Positions 14,831 to 22,445 of a stretch of 25,327 nt of DNA are shown piece after piece. A program made the translations under genes and the position numbers. Each line of letters starts with the position of its first letter. Positions within the stretch are counted from its first letter, which is position 1. Origin of the DNA: Actinomycetota bacterium (GTDB lineage: Bacteria; Actinomycetota; Acidimicrobiia; Acidimicrobiales; JAHWKP01); contig JAHWKP010000005.1 of assembly GCA_019347775.1 (NCBI GenBank), positions 1 to 25,327 on the forward strand. The letters run 5' to 3'. The notes under the pieces are model-generated. The model did no database searches and was not told the origin of the DNA. It was given only the letters and a program-made list of their open reading frames with translations.

Positions 14831-16338
14831 GGCCCCATCGTCGCATCTCGCATGCGTCGCGCCGTGGCGACCGCCGTCAGCAGCGCCGCCGCCTTGTTGG
14901 CGCACTCGAGGTCCTCGTCGGCCGGGTCACTGTCAGCCACGATCCCCGCCCCGGCCTGCACCCAAGCCCGCCCATCCGGAGTGCACACGAGGGTCCGCAG
15001 CGTGATAGCGGTGTCGAGGTTGCCGGAGAAGTCGACGTACCCGACGACACCGCCGTAGGGCCCTCGGCGAGTTACCTCCAAGTCGTCCACGATCTGCATG
15101 GCGCGGACCTTCGGCGCGCCCGACACGGTGCCGGCGGGCAGAGTGGCGCGAAGAACGTCGACCGGGCCGCATTGCGGGGCCAGGCGAGCCGAGACCTGCG
15201 ACGTGAGATGCATGACGTGGCTGTAGCGCTCGAGCGTCATCAGTTCGTCGACGCTCACAGTGCCGGGCTGGGCGATCCGGCCGATGTCGTTGCGGGCCAG
15301 ATCCACGAGCATCAAGTGCTCGGCCCGCTCCTTCGGGCTCTCGCTCAACTCCCCCGCCATGCGCTGGTCGTGCTCCGCGTCGCGGCCTCTGTGGCGCGTA
15401 CCTGCGATCGGCCGCGTGGTTACAACGCCGTCTCGTATCTGCACGTGCATTTCTGGTGATGAACCGGCGAGGATCACTTCGGGACCGCGCACATAGAACA
15501 TGTAAGGACTCGGGTTCACCTGTCTGAGCACGCGATAGAAGTCGAACGGATCCGAGCCGAGCTCGAAGTCAAACCGCTGGGATGCGACGACTTCGAATAT
15601 GTCGCCCTCGGAGATGTGAGCCTTGGCCTCTTCCACCATGACCTGGAATCGCTCCGGCGCGACGGTGCGCGCGAACGGCGGAAGCGGTTCCTCCCGATTC
15701 GGCGGGAGGAGGACCGGCTCAGCCAGGGGTCGGGCACCGTCCTCGCAGAGTCGCTCCAGGGCGGCGACAGCTTCGTCGTAGGCGACGTCGAGCTGTTCGG
15801 CGGTGGGCTCATGCCCGACGAAAGCGTTGTGCACGAGCGTGACCCTTTGGCGCCAGTGGTCGAAAGCGGCAATGTCGCCGATCACAGAGATGACGGCATC
15901 GGGGAGCCCACGGTCGTCCGAAGGCGCATTCGGCAGATCCTCGACTTCGCGCACGACGTCATAACCGAGCCAGCCGACGAGTCCGCCATGCAGGGGCGGC
16001 AGCCCGTCGATGGAGGGCGAGCGGAACCGGCCGAGCAGGTCCTCCATTGCGACCAACACGCCGCGCCGCGTGTCGACCTCACCCACTCGGCTGTTGGTCA
16101 GTCGGACTTGGCCCGCTCGACAGATCAAGGTGGCGGCAGGATTTCGTCCCACAAAGGTCCATCTGCCCCACCGCTCGTGCTCTACTGACTCGAGGATGAA
16201 GCCTTCGTCGTCTCCGACCAGGCGCAGATAGGCCGCCACCGGCGTGGCGAGGTCGGCGACGACCTCTCGCCACACGGGCACAACGTTGGCTTCCTGCGCC
16301 AAGGCGCGGAAGTCGTCCCGGCTGGGGCTGACGGGCAC
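14827..16338 (-). CDS. trpE: Anthranilate synthase component I
   Basis: A 503-residue chorismate-using enzyme that makes anthranilate with ammonia supplied by a glutaminase partner. The N-terminal ILESVE at residues 48-53 matches the LLES motif of the tryptophan feedback site, and NPSPYMFYVRG is the second part of that site. The catalytic domain has PIAGTRHRGRD, LVDLARNDIGRI, GTVSGAPKVRAM and GPYGGVVGYVDFSGN, all standard. It is therefore expected to be inhibited by tryptophan. The start is GTG 16338, 17 bases after hisI with no clear ribosome site. The glutaminase TrpG is not in the window, so it must be encoded elsewhere or shared with the folate pathway. Confidence 0.97.
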   Translation of the reverse strand: MPVSPSRDDFRALAQEANVVPVWREVVADLATPVAAYLRLVGDDEGFILESVEHERWGRWTFVGRNPAATLICRAGQVRLTNSRVGEVDTRRGVLVAMEDLLGRFRSPSIDGLPPLHGGLVGWLGYDVVREVEDLPNAPSDDRGLPDAVISVIGDIAAFDHWRQRVTLVHNAFVGHEPTAEQLDVAYDEAVAALERLCEDGARPLAEPVLLPPNREEPLPPFARTVAPERFQVMVEEAKAHISEGDIFEVVASQRFDFELGSDPFDFYRVLRQVNPSPYMFYVRGPEVILAGSSPEMHVQIRDGVVTTRPIAGTRHRGRDAEHDQRMAGELSESPKERAEHLMLVDLARNDIGRIAQPGTVSVDELMTLERYSHVMHLTSQVSARLAPQCGPVDVLRATLPAGTVSGAPKVRAMQIVDDLEVTRRGPYGGVVGYVDFSGNLDTAITLRTLVCTPDGRAWVQAGAGIVADSDPADEDLECANKAAALLTAVATARRMRDATMGP

Positions 16339-16355
16339 AGGCTTACGGGCCGTCG

Positions 16356-16703
16356 CTAGCCCGCGTCGAGCGGGTTGTGGAAGCAGGTTCGGGCGCCGGT
16401 ATGGCAGGCACCCTCCCCTTCTTGGACCACCCGGAACAAAAGTGCGTCGGCATCGCAGTCATAGGCGGCCGAAACGACTGTCTGGATGTCGCCGGAGGTG
16501 TCCCCCTTGGCCCAACGCTCACGGCGTGACCGGCTCCAATAGACCATCCGCCGAGTCCGCAGCGTTTCGTCGAGAGTCTCTCTGTTCATCCACGCCAGCA
16601 TGAGCACTGTGCCGGTCGAATCCTCCTGGGCGATGACCGGAACGAGACCGTCGGCATTGAAGACGATTTGGGCGGGCACCGGCATCCCCCGAGTCTCCCG
16701 CAT
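16356..16703 (-). CDS. hisI: Phosphoribosyl-AMP cyclohydrolase
   Basis: A 115-residue enzyme that opens the adenine ring of PR-AMP in the third histidine step. The magnesium site is Asp82, Asp84 and Asp86 in AYDCDADALLF, with Cys83, and the zinc-binding cysteines Cys100 and Cys107 lie in GACHTGARTCFHNP. VYWSRSRRERWAKGDTSG is the substrate-binding segment. It is a single-domain HisI with no fused HisE. The start may be ATG 16703 or ATG 16685; the latter has GGGAG upstream. It is split from hisF by the opposite-strand GroES-like gene and leads directly into trpE, so this histidine gene is at the head of the trp block. Confidence 0.96.
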   Translation of the reverse strand: MRETRGMPVPAQIVFNADGLVPVIAQEDSTGTVLMLAWMNRETLDETLRTRRMVYWSRSRRERWAKGDTSGDIQTVVSAAYDCDADALLFRVVQEGEGACHTGARTCFHNPLDAG

Positions 16704-16725
16704 GGTGAGCCGGCCGAAGTAGCAC

Positions 16726-16741
16726 CACGTAACGTGATCGG
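16726..16741 (+). promoter_or_regulatory. Candidate leaderless promoter and short palindrome upstream of the GroES-like gene
   Basis: In the 38 bases between hisI and the divergent GroES-like gene, TAACGT at 16730-16735 fits an actinobacterial TANNNT -10 box, and only 6 bases separate it from the ATG. No ribosome site is present, so a leaderless transcript is plausible. The same bases form CACGT-A-ACGTG (16726-16736), a small palindrome that could be an operator. Both readings are weak because the region is short. Confidence 0.3.
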
Positions 16742-17077
16742 ATGGCCAAGGGCGACAGTTCGAAGGTGGACAAGCAGCCCATATCGATGCTCGCCGACCG
16801 GGTGCTCGTCCACATTCCGGTAGAGGGCGAGCGACGCTCGAAGAGCGGCATCCTCATTCCCGCCACCGCGCAGGTCAGTAAACGGCTGGTTTGGGCAGAG
16901 GTCGTCGCCTCGGGCCCGCACGTGCGGAGCATCCAGCCGGGCGACCAGGTGCTGTTCAGTCCGGAAGACCGCTATGAGGTCGAAGTCCAGGGCGACGAAT
17001 ACATCCTCCTTCGCGAGCGCGATATCCACGCGGTGGCTTCCGAACGGAACGACGAGGGAACCGGCCTGTACCTGTAG
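16742..17077 (+). CDS. GroES-family co-chaperonin (Cpn10-like), stand-alone
   Basis: A 111-residue protein. From about residue 16 it reads MLADRVLVHIPVEG, then the mobile-loop region RRSKSGILIPATAQ, whose I-L pair matches the hydrophobic GroEL-contact tripeptide, then AEVVASGPHVRSIQPGDQVL and EYILLRERDIHAV, the complete Cpn10 beta-barrel. The first 15 residues (MAKGDSSKVDKQPIS) are a charged extension. There is no groEL in the window and the gene lies opposite the his and trp genes, so it is not the housekeeping groESL pair. Similar small stand-alone forms are known in Actinomycetota. It may assist a specialised chaperonin or have another role. The only plus-strand gene between 8790 and 22231. 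Confidence 0.9.
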   Translation: MAKGDSSKVDKQPISMLADRVLVHIPVEGERRSKSGILIPATAQVSKRLVWAEVVASGPHVRSIQPGDQVLFSPEDRYEVEVQGDEYILLRERDIHAVASERNDEGTGLYL

Positions 17078-17098
17078 CCCCCTCTGTCCGCCCGCAAT

Positions 17099-17854
17099 TC
17101 AGGCAGGGCGGACGACGACGCCGGCGGCGGCGAGGTGGGCCTTGGCCTCCCCGACCGTGTGCTCGCCGAAGTGGAAAATCGAAGCCGCCAACACCGCGTC
17201 GGCGCCCCCTTCCACTGCGCCGGCGACCAGGTCGTCCAGTGAGCCGACCCCGCCGCTGGCCACGACGGGCACGCCAACCGCATCGACCACCCGCCGCGTC
17301 AGATCGATGTCGAAGCCGGCTCGGGTTCCGTCTCTGTCCATCGATGTGAGCAGGATCTCCCCCGCTCCGGCCTCCGAGCAGGCGATGGCCCACTCCACAG
17401 TGTCCAGAGCGGTCGGGACTCGCCCGCCGTGGGTGTGAACCACCCCCTGGCGTGAGTCGATGGCCACGACGATGCACTGCGCGCCAAATTCCGACGCCAG
17501 CTCTGCGACCAGCGCCGGGCGTTCGACTGCTGCGGAGTTCACTCCGATCTTGTCGGCGCCGGCGCGGAGTAACCGGCGGGCATCGTTCACCGAGCGAACT
17601 CCACCGCCGACGGTCAACGGGATAAAGACTGCCTCAGATGCGGCCCGCACCGTGTCGACCATGGTGCCCCGGCCCTCGGACGACGCGCTGATGTCGAGGA
17701 AGCAGATCTCGTCGGCTCCCTCGTGCCCGTATCGCGCCGCGAGCTCAACAGGGTCACCCGCGTCCCGAAGATCCAAAAAGCGCGTGCCTTTCACGACCCT
17801 TCCGCGGTCCACGTCGAGACACGGGATCACACGGACGGATCTCATCGAAAGCAC
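17099..17854 (-). CDS. hisF: Imidazole glycerol phosphate synthase, cyclase subunit
   Basis: A 251-residue TIM barrel. With HisH it converts PRFAR and ammonia to imidazole glycerol phosphate and AICAR. The two catalytic aspartates are in VIPCLDVDRGRVVKG and VVAIDSRQG, matching Asp11 and Asp130 of the Thermotoga enzyme. The phosphate-binding strands PLTVGGGVRSVNDAR and VVASGGVGSLDDL are present. The start is GTG 17854 (with GAGGTG about 11 bases upstream) or ATG 17845. The former has the better ribosome site. It follows hisA after 29 bases. It is convergent with the GroES-like gene, with 21 bases between stops. Confidence 0.97.
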   Translation of the reverse strand: MLSMRSVRVIPCLDVDRGRVVKGTRFLDLRDAGDPVELAARYGHEGADEICFLDISASSEGRGTMVDTVRAASEAVFIPLTVGGGVRSVNDARRLLRAGADKIGVNSAAVERPALVAELASEFGAQCIVVAIDSRQGVVHTHGGRVPTALDTVEWAIACSEAGAGEILLTSMDRDGTRAGFDIDLTRRVVDAVGVPVVASGGVGSLDDLVAGAVEGGADAVLAASIFHFGEHTVGEAKAHLAAAGVVVRPA

Positions 17855-17883
17855 GTCATCGAAGGCACCTCACCCAAGCCACT

Positions 17884-18582
17884 TCATCGGGCGGCCTCCA
17901 GTGCCTGTTCGAGCGTGAATCTGTGCTCGTAGAGAGCTCGACCGACGATCAAGCCCTCCGCGCCGGTATCACGGACGGCCTTGATATCGTCGAGGCCGCC
18001 AACGCCGCCGGAGCAGATGACGGGCACCGGACATCGTCCGATCGTGTCCTCCAAGACGGAGAGGTTGGGTCCGCTGAGCATTCCGTCGGTGGCGATATCG
18101 GTCACGATCACGGCGGCGGCCTGCGCTACCTCGTCCCAGTCCAGAACCTCGGCGAGAGTCTGATCTGCCTCAACCTCCCAGCCCGAGACCCGCAGCTTAC
18201 CGTCACGGTGGTCGAGTCCAAGGGCGACCCGTCCACGGGCTTCGACGAGTAGTCGGGACGTAGCTGGCCGGTCCCGTAACAGCAGGCTGCCCACGACCAC
18301 GCGAGCGACTCCAGAGTCGAGCAGGGTGGCATCGCGCACACCCCCGCCGACCTGCACTGGCACCGGAACAGCGCGGACCACTTCTGCCACGGCGGCGTGG
18401 TTGTCGCCGGTGCCGCGAGCCGCGTCGAGGTCCACGACATGGAGCCACGGTGCCCCGGCCTCCACAAACCGGCGGGCAGTGAGGGCAGGATCTGCGTCGT
18501 AGACCGTCTCCTCGCCGAAGTCGCCCTGGCTCAGTCGCACGACCTTTCCCTCCCGAAGATCGATGGCGGGATAGATCACCAT
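17884..18582 (-). CDS. hisA: ProFAR isomerase (HisA)
   Basis: A 232-residue TIM barrel that isomerises ProFAR to PRFAR. The catalytic aspartates lie in MVIYPAIDLREGKVVRL (Asp8) and VIVTDIATDGML. The segment VSGWEVEA has Ser-Gly-Trp, as in E. coli HisA, where the bifunctional PriA of Mycobacterium has Arg-Gly-Trp. That and the presence of trpF suggest a HisA with histidine function only. The start ATG 18582 overlaps the hisH stop by 7 bases; a longer frame to 18840 lies inside hisH and is spurious. Confidence 0.97.
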   Translation of the reverse strand: MVIYPAIDLREGKVVRLSQGDFGEETVYDADPALTARRFVEAGAPWLHVVDLDAARGTGDNHAAVAEVVRAVPVPVQVGGGVRDATLLDSGVARVVVGSLLLRDRPATSRLLVEARGRVALGLDHRDGKLRVSGWEVEADQTLAEVLDWDEVAQAAAVIVTDIATDGMLSGPNLSVLEDTIGRCPVPVICSGGVGGLDDIKAVRDTGAEGLIVGRALYEHRFTLEQALEAAR

Positions 18583-19205
18583 GTGCGACTCGCGCCGCAG
18601 AACTGCACAAAGTTGGCGAGAAGCTTCAGTCCGGTGTCGCCCGACTTCTCGGGGTGGAACTGGACGCCCCACAGGTTGGCCCGCTCGATCGCGGCTACCA
18701 CCGGCCCGCCGTAGTCGCAGTACGCCACCGCTTCGGCACTCGATGTCGGGGCATAGGAGTGCACGAAGTAGACCCACGGTTCCGGGCCTAGACCGGCCAG
18801 CATCGGCGATTCCGTATCTGTAGATCGGAGAACGTTCCACTGCATCTGCGGGCGCTTCACCCCGGAAGGCAGTCGCCGTACGTCACCTTCGAGGATGCCC
18901 AGGCCCGGGTCATCCGGGTCCTCGTCCGACCCGGTGTAGAGCAGCTGCAGGCCCACACAGATCCCGAGGAACGGGACGCCTGCTTCGATCACATCGCGCG
19001 CCGCGTCGGCCAGACCCGTCGAGTTCAGGGCTCGCGCCGACGGGCCGAATGAACCAACTCCCGGGAGCACCATCCCGTCGGCCCCGGCCGCTTCGGTCGC
19101 GGATGCTACGAGCCGTGCATCGCCGCCGACCCGCTGGAGCGCCTTCTCGGCGGAGCGCAGGTTCCCGATTCCATAATCGAGGACAGCGATCCGCGGCGAC
19201 CTCAC
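18576..19205 (-). CDS. hisH: Imidazole glycerol phosphate synthase, glutaminase subunit
   Basis: A 209-residue class I glutamine amidotransferase that supplies ammonia to HisF. The triad is Cys83 (FLGICVGLQLLY), His184 and Glu186 (WGVQFHPEKSG). The N-terminus IAVLDYGIGNLRSAEKAL and oxyanion segment MVLPGVGSFGPS are standard. The start is GTG 19205, which overlaps the hisB stop by 4 bases; a frame to 19370 is inside hisB. Length is normal. Confidence 0.97.
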   Translation of the reverse strand: MRSPRIAVLDYGIGNLRSAEKALQRVGGDARLVASATEAAGADGMVLPGVGSFGPSARALNSTGLADAARDVIEAGVPFLGICVGLQLLYTGSDEDPDDPGLGILEGDVRRLPSGVKRPQMQWNVLRSTDTESPMLAGLGPEPWVYFVHSYAPTSSAEAVAYCDYGGPVVAAIERANLWGVQFHPEKSGDTGLKLLANFVQFCGASRTW

Positions 19206-19798
19206 AGACTCCCCTTCGTCGAGGGGATGCCTCCTCCCTCGATCCGCACTGCTTCGCGCAGCGCGCGGGCCACGCCCTTGAAGGATGCCTCGAGGATGTG
19301 GTGCGTGTTGCGTCCGGCCTTGCAGGTCACGTGCAGGGTGATCGCAGCCGACGTGACGAAGGCTCTCCAAAACTCCTCAGCCAGTTGCGGCTCGAAGGCC
19401 GGTGTTCCCAGGCCAGGAGTGTCGGGAGCGAATTCGATGCCGTAAGCGAGGAAGGCTCGGCCGGAGAGGTCGACGGCCACGTCGACCAGGGCCTCATCCA
19501 GGGGCACGGACACCGAAGCGAACCGGCCTACTCCGGCCTTGTCACCGAGGGCCTCGCTGAAGGCCTCACCCAGCGCGATTCCGACATCCTCGACCGTGTG
19601 ATGGGTGTCCACCGTCAGGTCACCGTCGGCCTTGATGTTGAGCCGGAAACCTCCGTGCTTGCCTAGTTGGGCGAGCATGTGGTCGAAGAAAGGCACGCCG
19701 GTGTCGACTTCCACGTCGCCACCGGAGTCCAGGTCGACCGCCACATCGACCTGGGTCTCTTTCGTCCGGCGTTCGACCTTGCTGGACCTCGGTGCCAT
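19202..19798 (-). CDS. hisB: Imidazoleglycerol-phosphate dehydratase
   Basis: A 198-residue manganese enzyme that dehydrates imidazole glycerol phosphate to imidazole acetol phosphate. The metal-binding histidine motifs are FFDHMLAQLGKHG, DTHHTVEDVGIALG and NTHHILEASFKGVARALR. It has no fused histidinol phosphatase domain, so that activity must be elsewhere. The start is ATG 19798 in the TGATG junction with hisC (a TTG at 19801 is also in frame), with a GGAGGAG ribosome site upstream inside hisC. It is tightly coupled on both sides. Confidence 0.97.
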   Translation of the reverse strand: MAPRSSKVERRTKETQVDVAVDLDSGGDVEVDTGVPFFDHMLAQLGKHGGFRLNIKADGDLTVDTHHTVEDVGIALGEAFSEALGDKAGVGRFASVSVPLDEALVDVAVDLSGRAFLAYGIEFAPDTPGLGTPAFEPQLAEEFWRAFVTSAAITLHVTCKAGRNTHHILEASFKGVARALREAVRIEGGGIPSTKGSL

Positions 19799-20853
19799 CA
19801 ACGCTCTCCTCCCGACGCGAGCACCTCGGCCAAGGCGCCCAGGAACCGGTCGTTCTCAGCTGGTGCCCCGATTGTCACCCGCAGGCAGTCCACAAGCCCT
19901 TCCTGGCCCGACAGATCGCGCACGAGAACGGATCGCTCGACCAGTCCGTTCCATACCGACACCGCGTCAATGGTGGCCGGTCGGAACAGCACGAAGTTCG
20001 CCGCCGAGTCCCAAGCAGTGACCGCCAACTCCCGTAGCGCGGCCAGCACCCGTTCCCTTTCACGTCTGATCTTGGCTACTCGGTCCTGCATCTCGTCCTC
20101 GAATGCCAGAGCAGCGTGACCGGCGGCCTGCTTCACGACATCGAGGTGATACGGCAGGGCCCGCTCGAACATCTCCGAGACGACCGAGCTTCCGGCGACC
20201 GTGTATCCGAGTCTCAAGCCAGCCATAGCCCAGGCCTTGGAGAACGTCCGGACGACCGCCAGGTTCTCCGCGCTGGCCCGGCTCGCTAGAGACGGAAGGC
20301 TTCCAAACTCGCCATAGGCCTCGTCGACCACCACCAAGCTCCGACCTGACAACGCGGCATCGACGACAGAGGGATCGTCCATCGTTCCAGTCGGGTTGTT
20401 GGGCATGGACAAGAAGATCACGTCGGCCTTGTCAGCTGACGCGGCGGATTTCACGATGTTGGCCGTGAGTGCGAAGTCGTCGCCCCGCCAGTGCTCTTCG
20501 ACGGCCGTGCCACTGAGCCGGCAGAGGTGCGAATGGAGCGCATAGGTAGGGCTGAAGACGGTCGCACTCCGCCCTGGTCCGCCGTAGGCCGCCAGCAACA
20601 GCTGGATCGACTCGTTGGAACCGTTGGAGCAGAAGACATTTGACACGTCGATGCCGTGACGAGCGGCCAACGCCTCCCGCAATGCAACGGCCTCTCGATC
20701 GGGATAGCGGTTCCACTGGATCCGGGACATTTCGGTGGCCAGCCGCTCCGAGAAGCCCTGCGGCGGAGGCCAGGGTGACTCGTTGGTGTTGAGACGTACA
20801 TCGACCGCAATCTGGGGCGAGTGGTAGCGCGGCGGGATCGACGGCTTCATCAT
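19798..20853 (-). CDS. hisC: Histidinol-phosphate aminotransferase
   Basis: A 351-residue fold type I PLP aminotransferase that converts imidazole acetol phosphate to histidinol phosphate with glutamate as amino donor. The PLP lysine is Lys206 (VVRTFSKAWAMAGLRLGY), with Asp177 and Tyr180 in VVVDEAYGEF and the NNPTG motif at 152-156. The segment LNTNESPWPPP near the N-terminus is typical of HisC. Its ATG at 20853 overlaps the hisD stop (ATGA), and its stop overlaps hisB. Confidence 0.97.
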   Translation of the reverse strand: MMKPSIPPRYHSPQIAVDVRLNTNESPWPPPQGFSERLATEMSRIQWNRYPDREAVALREALAARHGIDVSNVFCSNGSNESIQLLLAAYGGPGRSATVFSPTYALHSHLCRLSGTAVEEHWRGDDFALTANIVKSAASADKADVIFLSMPNNPTGTMDDPSVVDAALSGRSLVVVDEAYGEFGSLPSLASRASAENLAVVRTFSKAWAMAGLRLGYTVAGSSVVSEMFERALPYHLDVVKQAAGHAALAFEDEMQDRVAKIRRERERVLAALRELAVTAWDSAANFVLFRPATIDAVSVWNGLVERSVLVRDLSGQEGLVDCLRVTIGAPAENDRFLGALAEVLASGGER

Positions 20854-22184
20854 TTCTCGGTCCTGAGCCCGTCGTGGCTTCTCATGCGGATCGATTCCGC
20901 GTGCATCCCGAGGCCCTCGGCCTCGGCCAGAGCCACTACGGCCGCCCCCAACTTGTCGAGGCCCGTCCGACCGACAGTCACGGCGTGCATCTGCCGTTGG
21001 AAGTCGGTCACTCCCAATGCCCCGCCGAAGCGGGCTGACCCGAAGGTGGGCAGCACATGGCTCGGGCCGGCGACGTAGTCACCCACGCTGGCCGGCGAAA
21101 GCGGCCCGCAGAACACCGCTCCGGCGTGGCGGACCTGCTTCAGAAGCACTTCGGGCTCGGCCACCATGAGCTGTAGGTGCTCGGGGGCGATGGCGTTGGC
21201 CACTGCGATGGCCTCGGTCGGGCCGTCGACAATCGCCGTGTAAGCATTGTCCGCCAAGTTGGCCGCGATCACATCCGATCGGGCCGCGGTTGCCCCCAGC
21301 CGCTCGACAGCCCCCTCCACCGCGTCGGCCACATCCGTGGACCAGCAGACGAGCCAGGCCAGTCCGTCGGGACCGTGCTCGATCTGGACGACGAGATCGA
21401 CGGCCGCGTACTCCGGATCGACCGAGTCGTCCGCTACGACCACTACCTCGGACGGCCCCGCGAAACTGGCCGGCACACCAACGAGACCCCGGGCCGCAAC
21501 CTCGCGTTTGGCTTGCGCCGTATAGGTCCCGCCCGGCCCCACGATGACATCGACGGGCCGAATGCTTTCCGTGCCATAGGCCATCGCAGCCACGAGCGCG
21601 CTGCTGTTCCCGACGATCACTTGGTCGGCCCCGGCCAGAGAGGCGGCCGCGAGAATGCCGGCTGCGGGCAGACCACCGGAGTCGGGGGCGGTAGCGACGA
21701 CGACTTCCTCGACGCCCGCCACTTTGGCCGGAACCACCGTCATGAGCACGCTGGAGATCAGCGGCGTTCGCCCTCCGGGGACATAGCAACCGGCGCGGTC
21801 CACCGCGACCGGGAGCGTCTCCACCCGAACCCCCCCGTCGGACCACGTGCCCGTGGACGGGAGGGTGTGGCGGTGAAATGCCTCGACCCGGTCGCGACTC
21901 ACCTCGAGCGCGTCGCGTACGTCGCCGGGCAGGCAGTCCAGGGCGGAGCGACACTCTTCAGCCGAGACCACCAGCGAGGGCAGGTCACAGCCATCCACCC
22001 GCCGGGTCACCGCTCTGACGGCCGCGTCTCCGCCGTCGCGGACTTCGTCGCATATCGCCGCCACGACTCCTACGGGTGGATCGCTGACTACTGCCGGACG
22101 AGGCAGACGGCCGCGCACCTGCGCCATGGCAGCAGCGCTGTGGGCCCCTTGGACCGCGCCGCGAAGGTCAACCCGGCGGAGCAT
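20850..22184 (-). CDS. hisD: Histidinol dehydrogenase, with altered NAD-site residues
   Basis: A 444-residue zinc enzyme that oxidises histidinol to histidine in two NAD-dependent steps. The zinc ligands Gln267, His270 (VVQIEHGPDG), Asp369 (VGDYVAGPSHVLPT) and His428 (GLGMHAES) and the catalytic Glu335-His336 (AIAPEHLQLM) are all present. Tyr134 in CYVPGG also matches the NAD contact Tyr130 of E. coli. However, the usual VGGAQAI is VGNSSAL here, losing the glutamine equivalent to Gln188, and VGPGNAY is VGPGGTY, losing Asn211. The start is ATG 22184 with MLRRVDLRG, a typical HisD beginning, and no ribosome site, so translation may be leaderless. It is the first gene of the his operon. Family is certain; full activity with NAD is less so. 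Confidence 0.94.
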   Translation of the reverse strand: MLRRVDLRGAVQGAHSAAAMAQVRGRLPRPAVVSDPPVGVVAAICDEVRDGGDAAVRAVTRRVDGCDLPSLVVSAEECRSALDCLPGDVRDALEVSRDRVEAFHRHTLPSTGTWSDGGVRVETLPVAVDRAGCYVPGGRTPLISSVLMTVVPAKVAGVEEVVVATAPDSGGLPAAGILAAASLAGADQVIVGNSSALVAAMAYGTESIRPVDVIVGPGGTYTAQAKREVAARGLVGVPASFAGPSEVVVVADDSVDPEYAAVDLVVQIEHGPDGLAWLVCWSTDVADAVEGAVERLGATAARSDVIAANLADNAYTAIVDGPTEAIAVANAIAPEHLQLMVAEPEVLLKQVRHAGAVFCGPLSPASVGDYVAGPSHVLPTFGSARFGGALGVTDFQRQMHAVTVGRTGLDKLGAAVVALAEAEGLGMHAESIRMRSHDGLRTEK

Positions 22185-22231
22185 GGAGGATCGAGGTTAC
22201 GAGAGATCCCTCCGATTGGGAGAATGGCGAT
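22185..22231. promoter_or_regulatory. Short divergent region between hisD and a small plus-strand gene
   Basis: These 47 bases must carry the promoter of the whole his operon. On the minus strand TAACCT fits a TANNNT -10 box 9 bases before the hisD ATG, so the transcript would start at or near the start codon. No -35 match is clear. On the plus strand GGGAGA at 22218-22223 is a good ribosome site for the GTG at 22232. There is no room for a long leader, so a histidine attenuator or T-box is unlikely. Confidence 0.4.
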
Positions 22232-22429
22232 GTGCCAGCCTCCGCTCCTGCCCCCGCCGAATTGTCGTCGCTCGCCTCGTCGCTCAACGACATAAGCCGC
22301 CGCCTGAGCGCCATGGCCGAAGCGGCCACTCCCGGCGACGGTGAGGACGAAGGCGTGGCGGGTGATCTATGGGAGATCGAGCGGATGCTGAGGAACGCCC
22401 AGCGCCGACTCGAAGCACTGGTCCGCTAA
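22232..22429 (+). CDS. Small protein with a predicted coiled-coil helix, unknown function
   Basis: A 65-residue protein. The start is GTG 22232, supported by GGGAGA 8 bases upstream. The sequence has an Ala/Pro-rich N-terminus (MPASAPAPAELSS), a helical stretch LASSLNDISRRLSAMAEAA, an acidic linker PGDGEDEG, and a second amphipathic helix DLWEIERMLRNAQRRLEALV. The heptad-like leucine spacing suggests helix pairing or a short coiled coil. There is no signal peptide, transmembrane segment or known motif. It is transcribed divergently from hisD and ends 16 bases from the stop of the convergent zinc-ribbon gene. I do not recognise the family. Confidence 0.65.
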   Translation: MPASAPAPAELSSLASSLNDISRRLSAMAEAATPGDGEDEGVAGDLWEIERMLRNAQRRLEALVR

Positions 22430-22445
22430 CTCGAGCGCGGGGAAG

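Noticed and set aside
16742..17077. The GroES-like gene as part of a mobile insertion
   Set aside because: No transposase, inverted repeats or target duplication flank it, and its base composition matches the neighbours by eye.
17884..18582. HisA as bifunctional PriA
   Set aside because: A separate trpF is present and the PriA-type arginine before Gly-Trp is serine here, so a HisA-only role is more likely.
22185..22231. A T-box or attenuator for the his operon
   Set aside because: Only 47 bases lie between the divergent genes and the hisD start looks leaderless, so there is no space for a leader peptide or T-box structure.
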